A DNA stretch of 56,070 nt from an uncultured Collinsella sp. (GTDB lineage: Bacteria; Actinomycetota; Coriobacteriia; Coriobacteriales; Coriobacteriaceae), in contig CABSNU010000012.1 of the NCBI GenBank assembly GCA_902479135.1, positions 1 to 56,070 on the forward strand, given 5' to 3'. The notes beneath the pieces were generated by a model, which was given only the letters and a program-made list of their open reading frames with translations, made no database searches and had not been told where the DNA came from. Positions 50,331-56,070 of the stretch are shown piece by piece (position 1 is the stretch's first letter; every line of letters begins with the position of its first letter). Made by a program: the position numbers and the translations under genes.

Positions 50331-51680
50331 GTGGCTAAGAAATCTACGGCTATCGATGTAACGCAGGGTGTTATTTGGCAGCAGCTGCTTTCGCTGTGCG
50401 TTCCCATCTTTTTTAGTTCGTTTTTTCAGCAGGCCTACACGCTTATCGGTACCTATATTGTCGGTCAGTTTGGCGGCAAGCTCGCGCTGGGCGGCATTCA
50501 AGCCACGATGGTCCTCACCGAGCTCTGCATTGGCTTTTGCGTTGGCGTTGGCGCTGGTTGTGCCGTTATCACGGGTCAGTTTTTTGGCCAGCACGATGAT
50601 GAGCGTCTGAGCCGTTCGGTCCATACGGCCATGACGCTTGCGCTGGTGGGCGGTATCGTTTTCTCGATTCTTGGCATAGTGTTCGTTGAGCCCATGCTGG
50701 TGCTTATGAACACGCCGCATGAACTATTGGCCGAGGGCGTGGCCTATGCTCGCTGTTATTTTGCCGCGATGGTTGCGGCACTGCTGCTTAATATGGGAAC
50801 CGCACTGCTGCGTGCCGTGGGCGACACACGCGGGCCCGCCGTGATCATTGCCTCTGGCTGCCTGGTTAACGTGGTGCTGGATATCATCTTTGTCGCTGTG
50901 TTGCATATGGAGGCGTTGGGCTGTGGCATCGCAGTGGCGCTGACCATTTGCTCCAATGCAACGATGATCGTGTTGCGCATGATGCGCGCTCCGGGTGCAT
51001 GGCGTCTTTCGCTGTCTAGGCTCGGCATCGATCGCGGTATTTGCAAGAGTATGATCTCGTGTGGTCTGCCACTCGGTTTTCAATCGGCTGCCTATTCGAT
51101 CTCGAACGTGTTGATCCAGGTGTCGGTTAATTCGTTTGGCGCCGATGTCACGACTGCTTGGGGTCTATCTGGGCGCCTGGATGGCATTATCTGGATGGTT
51201 ACCGAGGCGCTCGGCGTGTCGATCACCACGTTCTCGGCACAGAACTTTGGCGCGCGCAACTACGAGCGCATGCGCAAGGGCTACCATACGTCGCTCGTGC
51301 TGTCGTTTATGCTCATTGGTGGCCTGTCTGCCGTGCTGCTGGTGTTCTCGGGTCCGTTGTCGCGTCTGTTTGTCGACGATGCTTCGATTTCGGCGTACAC
51401 CACGACGATTCTTCATTTCATCGCGCCGTTCTACGCGATCTTCTCGATTATCGAGAACGCGTCGGGCTCCATTCGCGGCGCCGGTGTGAGTCTGCAGCCT
51501 ATGATGCTCACCATCTTTGGCACCGTTGTCTTGAGGGTGATCTGGGTGTTTGCGATCATGCCGTTCGATCCGTCGCTTGAGCACCTGCTGCTGGTTTACC
51601 CCGTAACCTGGCTCATCACCGCAACCATGTTCACCATCTACCACCACCGCGGCAACTGGCTAGGCCGCGCCACCGCCTAG
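50331..51680 (+). CDS. MATE-family efflux transporter
   Basis: 449 residues from GTG 50331 with GGGAGGG upstream. About twelve hydrophobic helices in two halves are visible, beginning GVIWQQLLSLCVPIFFSSFFQQ, with QFGGKLALGGIQA and LRAVGDTRGPAVII, the typical MATE segments. It should export drugs or metabolites using a Na+ or H+ gradient; the substrate is unknown. Its stop codon TAG (51678-51680) is the first three bases of the downstream repeat, so the repeat abuts or supplies the gene's end. Confidence 0.92.
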   Translation: MAKKSTAIDVTQGVIWQQLLSLCVPIFFSSFFQQAYTLIGTYIVGQFGGKLALGGIQATMVLTELCIGFCVGVGAGCAVITGQFFGQHDDERLSRSVHTAMTLALVGGIVFSILGIVFVEPMLVLMNTPHELLAEGVAYARCYFAAMVAALLLNMGTALLRAVGDTRGPAVIIASGCLVNVVLDIIFVAVLHMEALGCGIAVALTICSNATMIVLRMMRAPGAWRLSLSRLGIDRGICKSMISCGLPLGFQSAAYSISNVLIQVSVNSFGADVTTAWGLSGRLDGIIWMVTEALGVSITTFSAQNFGARNYERMRKGYHTSLVLSFMLIGGLSAVLLVFSGPLSRLFVDDASISAYTTTILHFIAPFYAIFSIIENASGSIRGAGVSLQPMMLTIFGTVVLRVIWVFAIMPFDPSLEHLLLVYPVTWLITATMFTIYHHRGNWLGRATA

Positions 51681-51750
51681 TCATTGGGGACGTTCTTAAA
51701 CGACTAGTTCTTGGGGACGTTCTTAAATGACTAGTCGTTTGGGACACTCT
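51678..51750. repeat. GGGGACGTTCTTAA repeats upstream of the REP transposase
   Basis: Two near-identical direct units (TCATTGGGGACGTTCTTAA from 51681, TTCTTGGGGACGTTCTTAA from 51708), each ending in GACTAG, and a degraded third (GTCGTTTGGGACACTCTTT). They face the transposase in the forward orientation; the copies after it are inverted. Confidence 0.85.
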
Positions 51751-51881
51751 TTGCGACACGATTTTCGGGTTTTCATCCAGTTTGTCATGCATGCCCTTGT
51801 AAACTGTCAAAACGGGCTCAGCAAATTAGATCGTCCGCGCCTATCAGAAGTTGCCCGGTGGGTTTTTGATGGGAGGGCGAT
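51751..51881. other. leader of the REP transposase gene
   Basis: About 130 bp that are less GC-rich than the flanking genes. A ribosome site GGGAGGG lies at 51871-51877. No clear promoter hexamers are seen. Confidence 0.4.
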
Positions 51882-52652
51882 ATGCCAAGAACTGGTCGAG
51901 TCGTTTCGTTAACGGGCTATAACCATATTATCGCGCGTGGAAATGGCGGCATTTGCATCTTTGAAGACGATGAAGATCGATATCGGATGCTCACTTTGTT
52001 CGAGGGCAAGCTTGTCGGTAATGGCATTGGCGTTACAGCATGGTGCCTCATGTCGAATCACTTTCATCTCATGGTTGATGACCCTCATGGGAGAATTTCA
52101 TCATGCATGAGTGGCATCCTTACCTCGTATGCTAAGTATTTCAATCGCAAAACTGACCGTGTTGGTCATTTGTTTCAGGATCGATTTAAGAACATTCCAG
52201 TTGAGAATGATATTCAGGCAATTGCGCTCGCTGACTACATCCATATGAACCCAGTTAAGGCGGGTGTTTCCGCTGTCGATACATATCGCTGGTCTAGCTA
52301 TCGAGCATATGCGTATGGTTATGACGGATTTGGGTTTTGCGATCCAGGTATAGTGCTGGACCTCGTGGGCGGTTCGCTGGAATATCGGCATTATCTTGAT
52401 GATAGGCTTGAGAACGCGCCTTATGATGCCGAGCCTCATCCTCGTGTTCTCGACGACAAAGTACTCGAAATCGCAAAACAGATTGCAGCTCCTGTCTCTC
52501 TTTCGGATATCAAGGCGATGACTCCAACCGAGCGTAGACCTGTTCTTTGCAAAATGCGCAAATCGGGTCTCACGGTCAATCAAATTGTGAGAGCTGTTGG
52601 CCTTGGTCGGGCAACGATCGCAAATGGCACGAGCGGTTGGCGTGATATGTAG
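51882..52652 (+). mobile_element. REP-associated tyrosine transposase (RAYT, HUH/Y1 family)
   Basis: 256 residues from ATG 51882. It is an HUH endonuclease of the TnpA-REP type: WCLMSNHFHLMVDD with HFH (His60, His62) as the metal-binding pair, and SYAKYFNRK (Tyr83 or Tyr86) supplying the nucleophile, then GHLFQDRFKNIPVEND and YIHMNPVKAG, all typical of the family. A C-terminal HTH (LTVNQIVRAVGLGRATIAN) would help DNA binding. Such proteins nick single-stranded repeats next to their gene. Base use is more AT-rich than the neighbours, suggesting transfer. It is flanked by inverted copies of a repeat; the frame is intact. Confidence 0.9.
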
Positions 52653-52682
52653 GTCGTGGCTTGTTGCTCTTCATCAATAAGA

Positions 52683-52725
52683 CTGTCCCCAATGACTAGT
52701 CGTTTAAGAACGTCCCCAATGACTA
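52683..52725. repeat. inverted GGGGACGTTCTTAA repeat downstream of the REP transposase
   Basis: TGTCCCCAATGACTAGTCG then TTTAAGAACGTCCCCAATGACTA: two units inverted relative to those at 51678-51733. It lies 30 bp after the transposase stop and 14 bp before the convergent cobO stop. Confidence 0.85.
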
Positions 52726-52738
52726 CTCTTCGGATAAA

Positions 52739-53287
52739 TTAGTATTCGATGCCTTGACGGGCTAGGAGGCCTTCGTCGAAGTAATGTTTGATGGGACGCA
52801 TTTCGGTGACCAGGTCGGCGAGGTCAGCGAGGGGCAGCAGGCCGCGGCCGGTCAGTATGAGCTCTGTGGTGTCGGGTTTCATCGCGATCAGTTTCTCGAC
52901 ATCCTCGCGCGTCACGAAGCCGCGGCGCATGGCCTCGCCGAGTTCGTCCAAAATCAGAACGTCGACCTGTGAGATCTGCTCGCGTGCGAGCTCCATGATC
53001 TGTGCGGCGCAGGCCTCGGGCGTGTCACGGTCGGCCTGTACAATGCGCAGTCCCAGGCGCGGTGCGGCATCGTGTTCGGCGCAGTGCAGCTTCTTGGCAA
53101 ACTGCAGCATAAGTACGTTGAGGACAAATCCCGTGGCGCGCAGCGCGAGCCCCAGCGCAGCCGTCGTCTTGCCCTTGCCGTCGCCCGTATAGTATTTGAA
53201 CCTAGCCGACTTCCAGTGATGCCATCTCTGTCCTTTCGTGCCTGGCGTCGGTTTATCGCCGTCCGGGTTGGGTATTCTAGAAAGCAT
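52739..53287 (-). CDS. cobO: Corrinoid adenosyltransferase (CobO/BtuR type)
   Basis: 182 residues on the minus strand; the start at ATG 53287 is preferred although its ribosome site is weak. It transfers the adenosyl group from ATP to cob(I)alamin or precursors. The P-loop is TGDGKGKTTAALGLALRATG (Gly35-Thr42), and VDVLILDELGEAMRRGFV is the conserved Walker-B-like segment. ELILTGRGLLPLADLADLVTEM is the family's next segment, and the C-terminal IKHYFDEGLLARQGIEY is standard. It is divergent from ftsH with about 15-30 bp between starts. No other cobalamin genes are in the window, so it may serve salvage. Confidence 0.9.
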   Translation of the reverse strand: MLSRIPNPDGDKPTPGTKGQRWHHWKSARFKYYTGDGKGKTTAALGLALRATGFVLNVLMLQFAKKLHCAEHDAAPRLGLRIVQADRDTPEACAAQIMELAREQISQVDVLILDELGEAMRRGFVTREDVEKLIAMKPDTTELILTGRGLLPLADLADLVTEMRPIKHYFDEGLLARQGIEY

Positions 53288-53317
53288 TATCAACCCCAAT
53301 AGATGGAGTTCAAGCAG

Positions 53318-55210
53318 ATGGAGATGGATGACAACAAACGTAGACGGAATATGATCCTCTACGTGCTCATCGCCTTCGTCGTCTACCTCGTGCTCTCGAC
53401 CGTTCTGTTCCCTAACATCGGTCACACGCAGCAGATTACGAAGACCGATTACTCGACGTTTGTCAAAGCACTCGATAAGAAGAGTGTCGACAAGGTCGAA
53501 TACAATACCGACGATTACACCATTTATTACACCAAAAAGGGCGAGGACGAGAACATCGCCTACAAGACGACCGGTGTGCCAAACGATGCGGGCTTTACCG
53601 ATCGCGTGCTCGAATCCGGTGCGTCCCTGGAGTCGGTCGTTCCCGATAAAAACTCGGGTCTGATGACCTACTACCTGCTTACGCTCATCCTTCCCATGGC
53701 TATCTTCTTCCTCATCGGTTGGTGGCTCAACCGCCGTATGAAGAAGGCTATGGGCGATGACGGTCCGTCGATGAACTTTGGCGGCGGTGGCTTTGGCGGC
53801 GGCGGACTGGGCAAGTCCGGCGCGCGCGTTATCGCCTCTAAGGATGTGGGCGTGACCTTTAAGGACGTCGCCGGCCAGGAAGAGGCCAAGGAATCCCTCA
53901 AGGAGGTCGTCGACTTTCTGGAGAAGCCGCAGCGCTACGAGGAAATTGGCGCCAAGCTGCCGCGCGGTGCTCTTCTTGTGGGCCCTCCGGGTACCGGTAA
54001 GACCCTGCTTGCCAAGGCTGTTGCCGGCGAGGCGGGCGTGCCGTTCTTTAGCATTTCGGGCTCTGAGTTTGTCGAGATGTTTGTCGGCCGCGGCGCTGCT
54101 AAGGTTCGCGATCTGTTTAAGCAGGCGAAGGAAAAGGCCCCGTGCATCGTCTTTATCGACGAGATCGATACCATCGGCAAGAAGCGCGATGGCGGTGGCT
54201 TTAGCGGCAACGACGAGCGCGAGCAGACGCTCAACCAGCTGCTGACCGAGATGGACGGCTTCGACAACCACAAGGGTATCGTTGTCCTCGCCGCAACCAA
54301 CCGTCCCGACAGCCTCGACCCCGCCCTGCTGCGCCCCGGTCGTTTTGACCGCCGCATCCCCGTCGAGCTGCCCGATTTGACCGGACGTAAGAACATCCTC
54401 GAGCTCCACGCCAAGAGTGTGAAGACCGAGCCGCCGATCGATCTGACCGCGATTGCCCGCGCCACGCCCGGTGCCTCGGGCGCCGACCTGGCCAACATAA
54501 TCAACGAGGGCGCCCTGCGAGCCGTCCGTGAGGGTCGCAAGCGTGCCACGCAGGACGATTTTGAAGAGTCGGTTGAGGTCGTCATCGCCGGACAGCAGCG
54601 CAAGTCCACGGTGCTGTCCGACCACGAGAAGCAGGTCGTTTCCTACCACGAGATCGGCCATGCCATCGTCGCTGCCCGCCAAAAGGGTTCCGCGCCGGTT
54701 ACCAAGATCACCATCGTGCCGCGCACGAGCGGTGCTCTTGGCTATACCATGCAGGTCGAGGAGGACGAGCGCTTCCTGACGACACGCCAGGAGGTCTTGG
54801 ACAAGCTTGCCGTCTACTGCGGCGGTCGCGCGGCCGAGGAGCTCATCTTTGGCGAGATGACGACCGGTGCCGCTAACGATATCGAGCAGGCCACCAAGCT
54901 CGCCCGCAACATGGTGACGCGCTTTGGTATGTCCGACGAGTTTGGCATGATGGCGCTCGGTACCGTGCAGAACGCGTATCTCAATCAGGACACGTCGCTC
55001 ACCTGCGCCCCCGGCACGGCCGAGCGTGTGGACGCGATTGTCGCCAAGCTGATCGAGGACGCGCATGATCGCGCCCTGCAGATCCTCAAGGAGAACAAGT
55101 TCAAGCTCCATGAGCTTGCTCGTTATCTGTACAAGAAGGAGACGATCACGGGCGAGGAGTTCATGAATCTCCTCACGCGCGAGAATCCGCTGATGCCTAA
55201 GCAGCAGTAG
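53318..55210 (+). CDS. ftsH: ATP-dependent zinc metalloprotease FtsH
   Basis: 630 residues from ATG 53318 (TGGAG nine bases upstream); ATG 53303 would add five residues but lacks a site. FtsH degrades membrane and regulatory proteins. The first helix is MILYVLIAFVVYLVLSTVLF, then an extracytoplasmic domain (about 40-120) and a second helix YYLLTLILPMAIFFLIGWW. A Gly-rich stretch (FGGGGFGGGG) precedes the AAA domain: Walker A GPPGTGKT (222-229), IVFIDEIDTIG, SRH DPALLRPGRFDR. The protease site is HEIGH (His444, His448). Length is normal. Confidence 0.96.
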   Translation: MEMDDNKRRRNMILYVLIAFVVYLVLSTVLFPNIGHTQQITKTDYSTFVKALDKKSVDKVEYNTDDYTIYYTKKGEDENIAYKTTGVPNDAGFTDRVLESGASLESVVPDKNSGLMTYYLLTLILPMAIFFLIGWWLNRRMKKAMGDDGPSMNFGGGGFGGGGLGKSGARVIASKDVGVTFKDVAGQEEAKESLKEVVDFLEKPQRYEEIGAKLPRGALLVGPPGTGKTLLAKAVAGEAGVPFFSISGSEFVEMFVGRGAAKVRDLFKQAKEKAPCIVFIDEIDTIGKKRDGGGFSGNDEREQTLNQLLTEMDGFDNHKGIVVLAATNRPDSLDPALLRPGRFDRRIPVELPDLTGRKNILELHAKSVKTEPPIDLTAIARATPGASGADLANIINEGALRAVREGRKRATQDDFEESVEVVIAGQQRKSTVLSDHEKQVVSYHEIGHAIVAARQKGSAPVTKITIVPRTSGALGYTMQVEEDERFLTTRQEVLDKLAVYCGGRAAEELIFGEMTTGAANDIEQATKLARNMVTRFGMSDEFGMMALGTVQNAYLNQDTSLTCAPGTAERVDAIVAKLIEDAHDRALQILKENKFKLHELARYLYKKETITGEEFMNLLTRENPLMPKQQ

Positions 55211-55237
55211 CGTTGCATTCGGGTCAGTAAATATCGA

Positions 55238-55274
55238 CGCCCCATTTGAGTGCCTATCTCAAATGGGGCGTTTT
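55238..55274 (+). terminator. intrinsic terminator after ftsH
   Basis: Perfect 13-bp stem CGCCCCATTTGAG / CTCAAATGGGGCG with a 7-nt loop, followed by TTTT. Confidence 0.92.
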
Positions 55275-55291
55275 GCTTGGGAGGGATATGT

Positions 55292-55783
55292 ATGAAGATC
55301 GTGGTGAGTGCCTGTTTGATGGGCGAGAGCTGCAAGTATAACGGGCTCGACAACTACCTTCGCGAGCTGGTCGAGGCTTGCGAGCGCACGGGAACCGAGG
55401 TCCTGTTGGTGTGCCCCGAGGTTTTTGGCGGTCTTCCGACGCCGCGCAAGCCGTCCGAGATCGTGAACGGCGAGGTCCGTACCTGCGAGGGCGTGTCCGT
55501 TGACCGGGAATTCCGCCTGGGCGCTCAACGTGCGCTCGACATGTGCGAGCAGGCGGGCGGCCCTTCTGAGATTGCTGTGTGCATCTTGCAGGACCGCAGT
55601 CCCTCGTGCGGCGCGGGTCGCATCTACGACGGAACCTTTAGCGGTACGCTCACCGCGGGCAACGGTATTTTCGTCGACCTGCTCCTGCGCCACGGGTACC
55701 GTGTGATTCCGGCTAGCGAGTTCGATCCCAGCATGCTGGAACATTGTCCACAGCACTCGAACCCAACACTTCCTCACGGGTGA
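55292..55783 (+). CDS. DUF523 protein
   Basis: 163 residues from ATG 55292 (GGAGGGATATGT upstream). The family pattern is VSACLMGESCKYNGLDN, LVCPEVFGGLPTPRKPSEIV and CILQDRSPSCGAGRIYDG, with conserved cysteines likely to bind metal or act in redox. Function is unknown. The normal domain appears to end near YRVIPASEFD; the last dozen or so codons (PQHSNPTLPHG) are the reverse strand of a serine-recombinase remnant, so the original 3' end may have been replaced by an insertion. Confidence 0.85.
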   Translation: MKIVVSACLMGESCKYNGLDNYLRELVEACERTGTEVLLVCPEVFGGLPTPRKPSEIVNGEVRTCEGVSVDREFRLGAQRALDMCEQAGGPSEIAVCILQDRSPSCGAGRIYDGTFSGTLTAGNGIFVDLLLRHGYRVIPASEFDPSMLEHCPQHSNPTLPHG

Positions 55784-55853
55784 CCGTTTTGGCATCATCC
55801 ATGAAGTTGATATTGAGTACGACCCGGTCATCAAAGACGTAGACCGAGTTGAC
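55713..55853 (-). pseudogene. C-terminal remnant of a serine site-specific recombinase
   Basis: On the minus strand the 46 residues from VNSVYVFDDRVVLNINF through DAKTVTREEV resemble the last strand-rich segment of large serine recombinases (typical form: FVNSIYLYDDK.V..FNYKDGTKTITLEEV). The reading frame upstream (55854-55967) loses all similarity, and there is no catalytic domain within the window, so only a fragment remains. It overlaps the end of the DUF523 gene. The match is by eye. Confidence 0.5.
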
Positions 55854-55981
55854 AGGTGCCGTACCCAGGCAGCCCCTCCCCGCGGCCCTCGCGCAGGAAC
55901 GCGTACAAGGCCCTCCCGTCTCTTGCGCCCCTCCTGCCCCAAAACCTGCTAGGAACGAGTGCAGCAAACTGGAATTTTAAA
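55854..55981. other. unassigned sequence between recombinase remnant and right-edge gene
   Basis: GC-rich and Pro/Arg-coding at first (about 55870-55960) then abruptly AT-rich. No recognised gene or RNA. Confidence 0.4.
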
Positions 55982-56070
55982 TTAGTCTTTGCAAATTACC
56001 TTTGAACCTTCACCATCAATTACAATTCCCTGACGGTTGTTAATTGGGCATAGATTCAAATCCGAAAACT
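55982..56070 (-). CDS. unrecognised gene, C-terminal fragment at the window edge
   Basis: The minus-strand frame that ends at TAA (55982-55984) is open to the edge: 28 residues ending IVIDGEGSKVICKD. The region is AT-rich compared with the rest of the window. The family is not identifiable from this length; it could also be a chance frame. Confidence 0.35.
   Translation of the reverse strand, partial: FSDLNLCPINNRQGIVIDGEGSKVICKD

Noticed and set aside
51678..52725. CRISPR array from the repeated GGGGACG units
   Set aside because: The units are few, adjacent or inverted and have no spacers of regular length; no cas genes. They fit REP-type repeats of the transposase.
52739..55111. Long minus-strand reading frame opposite ftsH continuing from cobO
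   Set aside because: Only 52739-53287 carries CobO motifs. The rest is the complement of ftsH, which has complete FtsH motifs on the plus strand.
56045..56070. tRNA T-arm-like GATTCAAATCC at the right edge
   Set aside because: There is no complementary 5-bp stem around it and no acceptor or anticodon arm upstream on the plus strand.

Overview
The window is a high-GC bacterial chromosome segment. Its gene order, strong Shine-Dalgarno sites, frequent GTG/TTG starts and lack of outer-membrane genes point to a Gram-positive actinobacterium, most likely a Coriobacteriia member such as Collinsella. The taxon is inferred from protein style and gene order; no search was run.

Layout. (1) 1-979: the tail of an AAA ATPase and an intact RloB-like protein, together an AbiL/RloAB-type phage-defence pair cut by the left edge. 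(2) 1322-12417: an eight-gene, mostly overlapping operon for a Pel-type cationic exopolysaccharide: SDR-PelD fusion, PelE, a PelA-like deacetylase, the PelF glycosyltransferase, PelG, then a CotH-family lipoprotein, a VTC-domain protein and a DUF4956 membrane protein. (3) 12418-19516: a degenerate-looking PLP enzyme, a ModE-like regulator, guaB, leuS and a lipoprotein, separated by repeat-rich gaps. (4) 19778-29945: rimP-nusA-infB-rbfA-nrnA-truB-ribF-dnaG, driven by a clear promoter and preceded by an attenuator-like hairpin; then rpoD and tRNA-Asn. (5) 31864-46757: the core block Asp23, fakA-like, recG, rsmD, coaD, SepIVA-like, DUF177, rpmF, plsX, acpP, rnc, smc, ftsY, ffh (phospholipid synthesis, ribosome/RNA maturation, chromosome segregation, SRP targeting). 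(6) 46874-55783: a DUF134-NifX regulator with a His/Cys-rich tail divergent from thyA-folA, an RNA methyltransferase, a MATE transporter, a REP-type (HUH) transposase flanked by inverted copies of a GGGGACGTTCTTAA repeat, a corrinoid adenosyltransferase, ftsH and a DUF523 protein. (7) 55713-56070: remnant of a serine recombinase C-terminus and AT-rich sequence with the tail of another gene, suggesting a mobile-element boundary.

Most of the window is conserved housekeeping. The points most worth attention are the extended Pel operon with a recognisable c-di-GMP I-site, the RAYT with its repeats (including a distant copy after rpoD), the DUF134-NifX gene with two palindromes 53 bp apart in its divergent promoter region, the zinc-finger-like tail on NusA where ylxR would normally lie, and several unexplained intergenic inverted repeats (leuS leader, a 160-bp MITE-like element, and a two-copy hairpin repeat with a compensatory base change).
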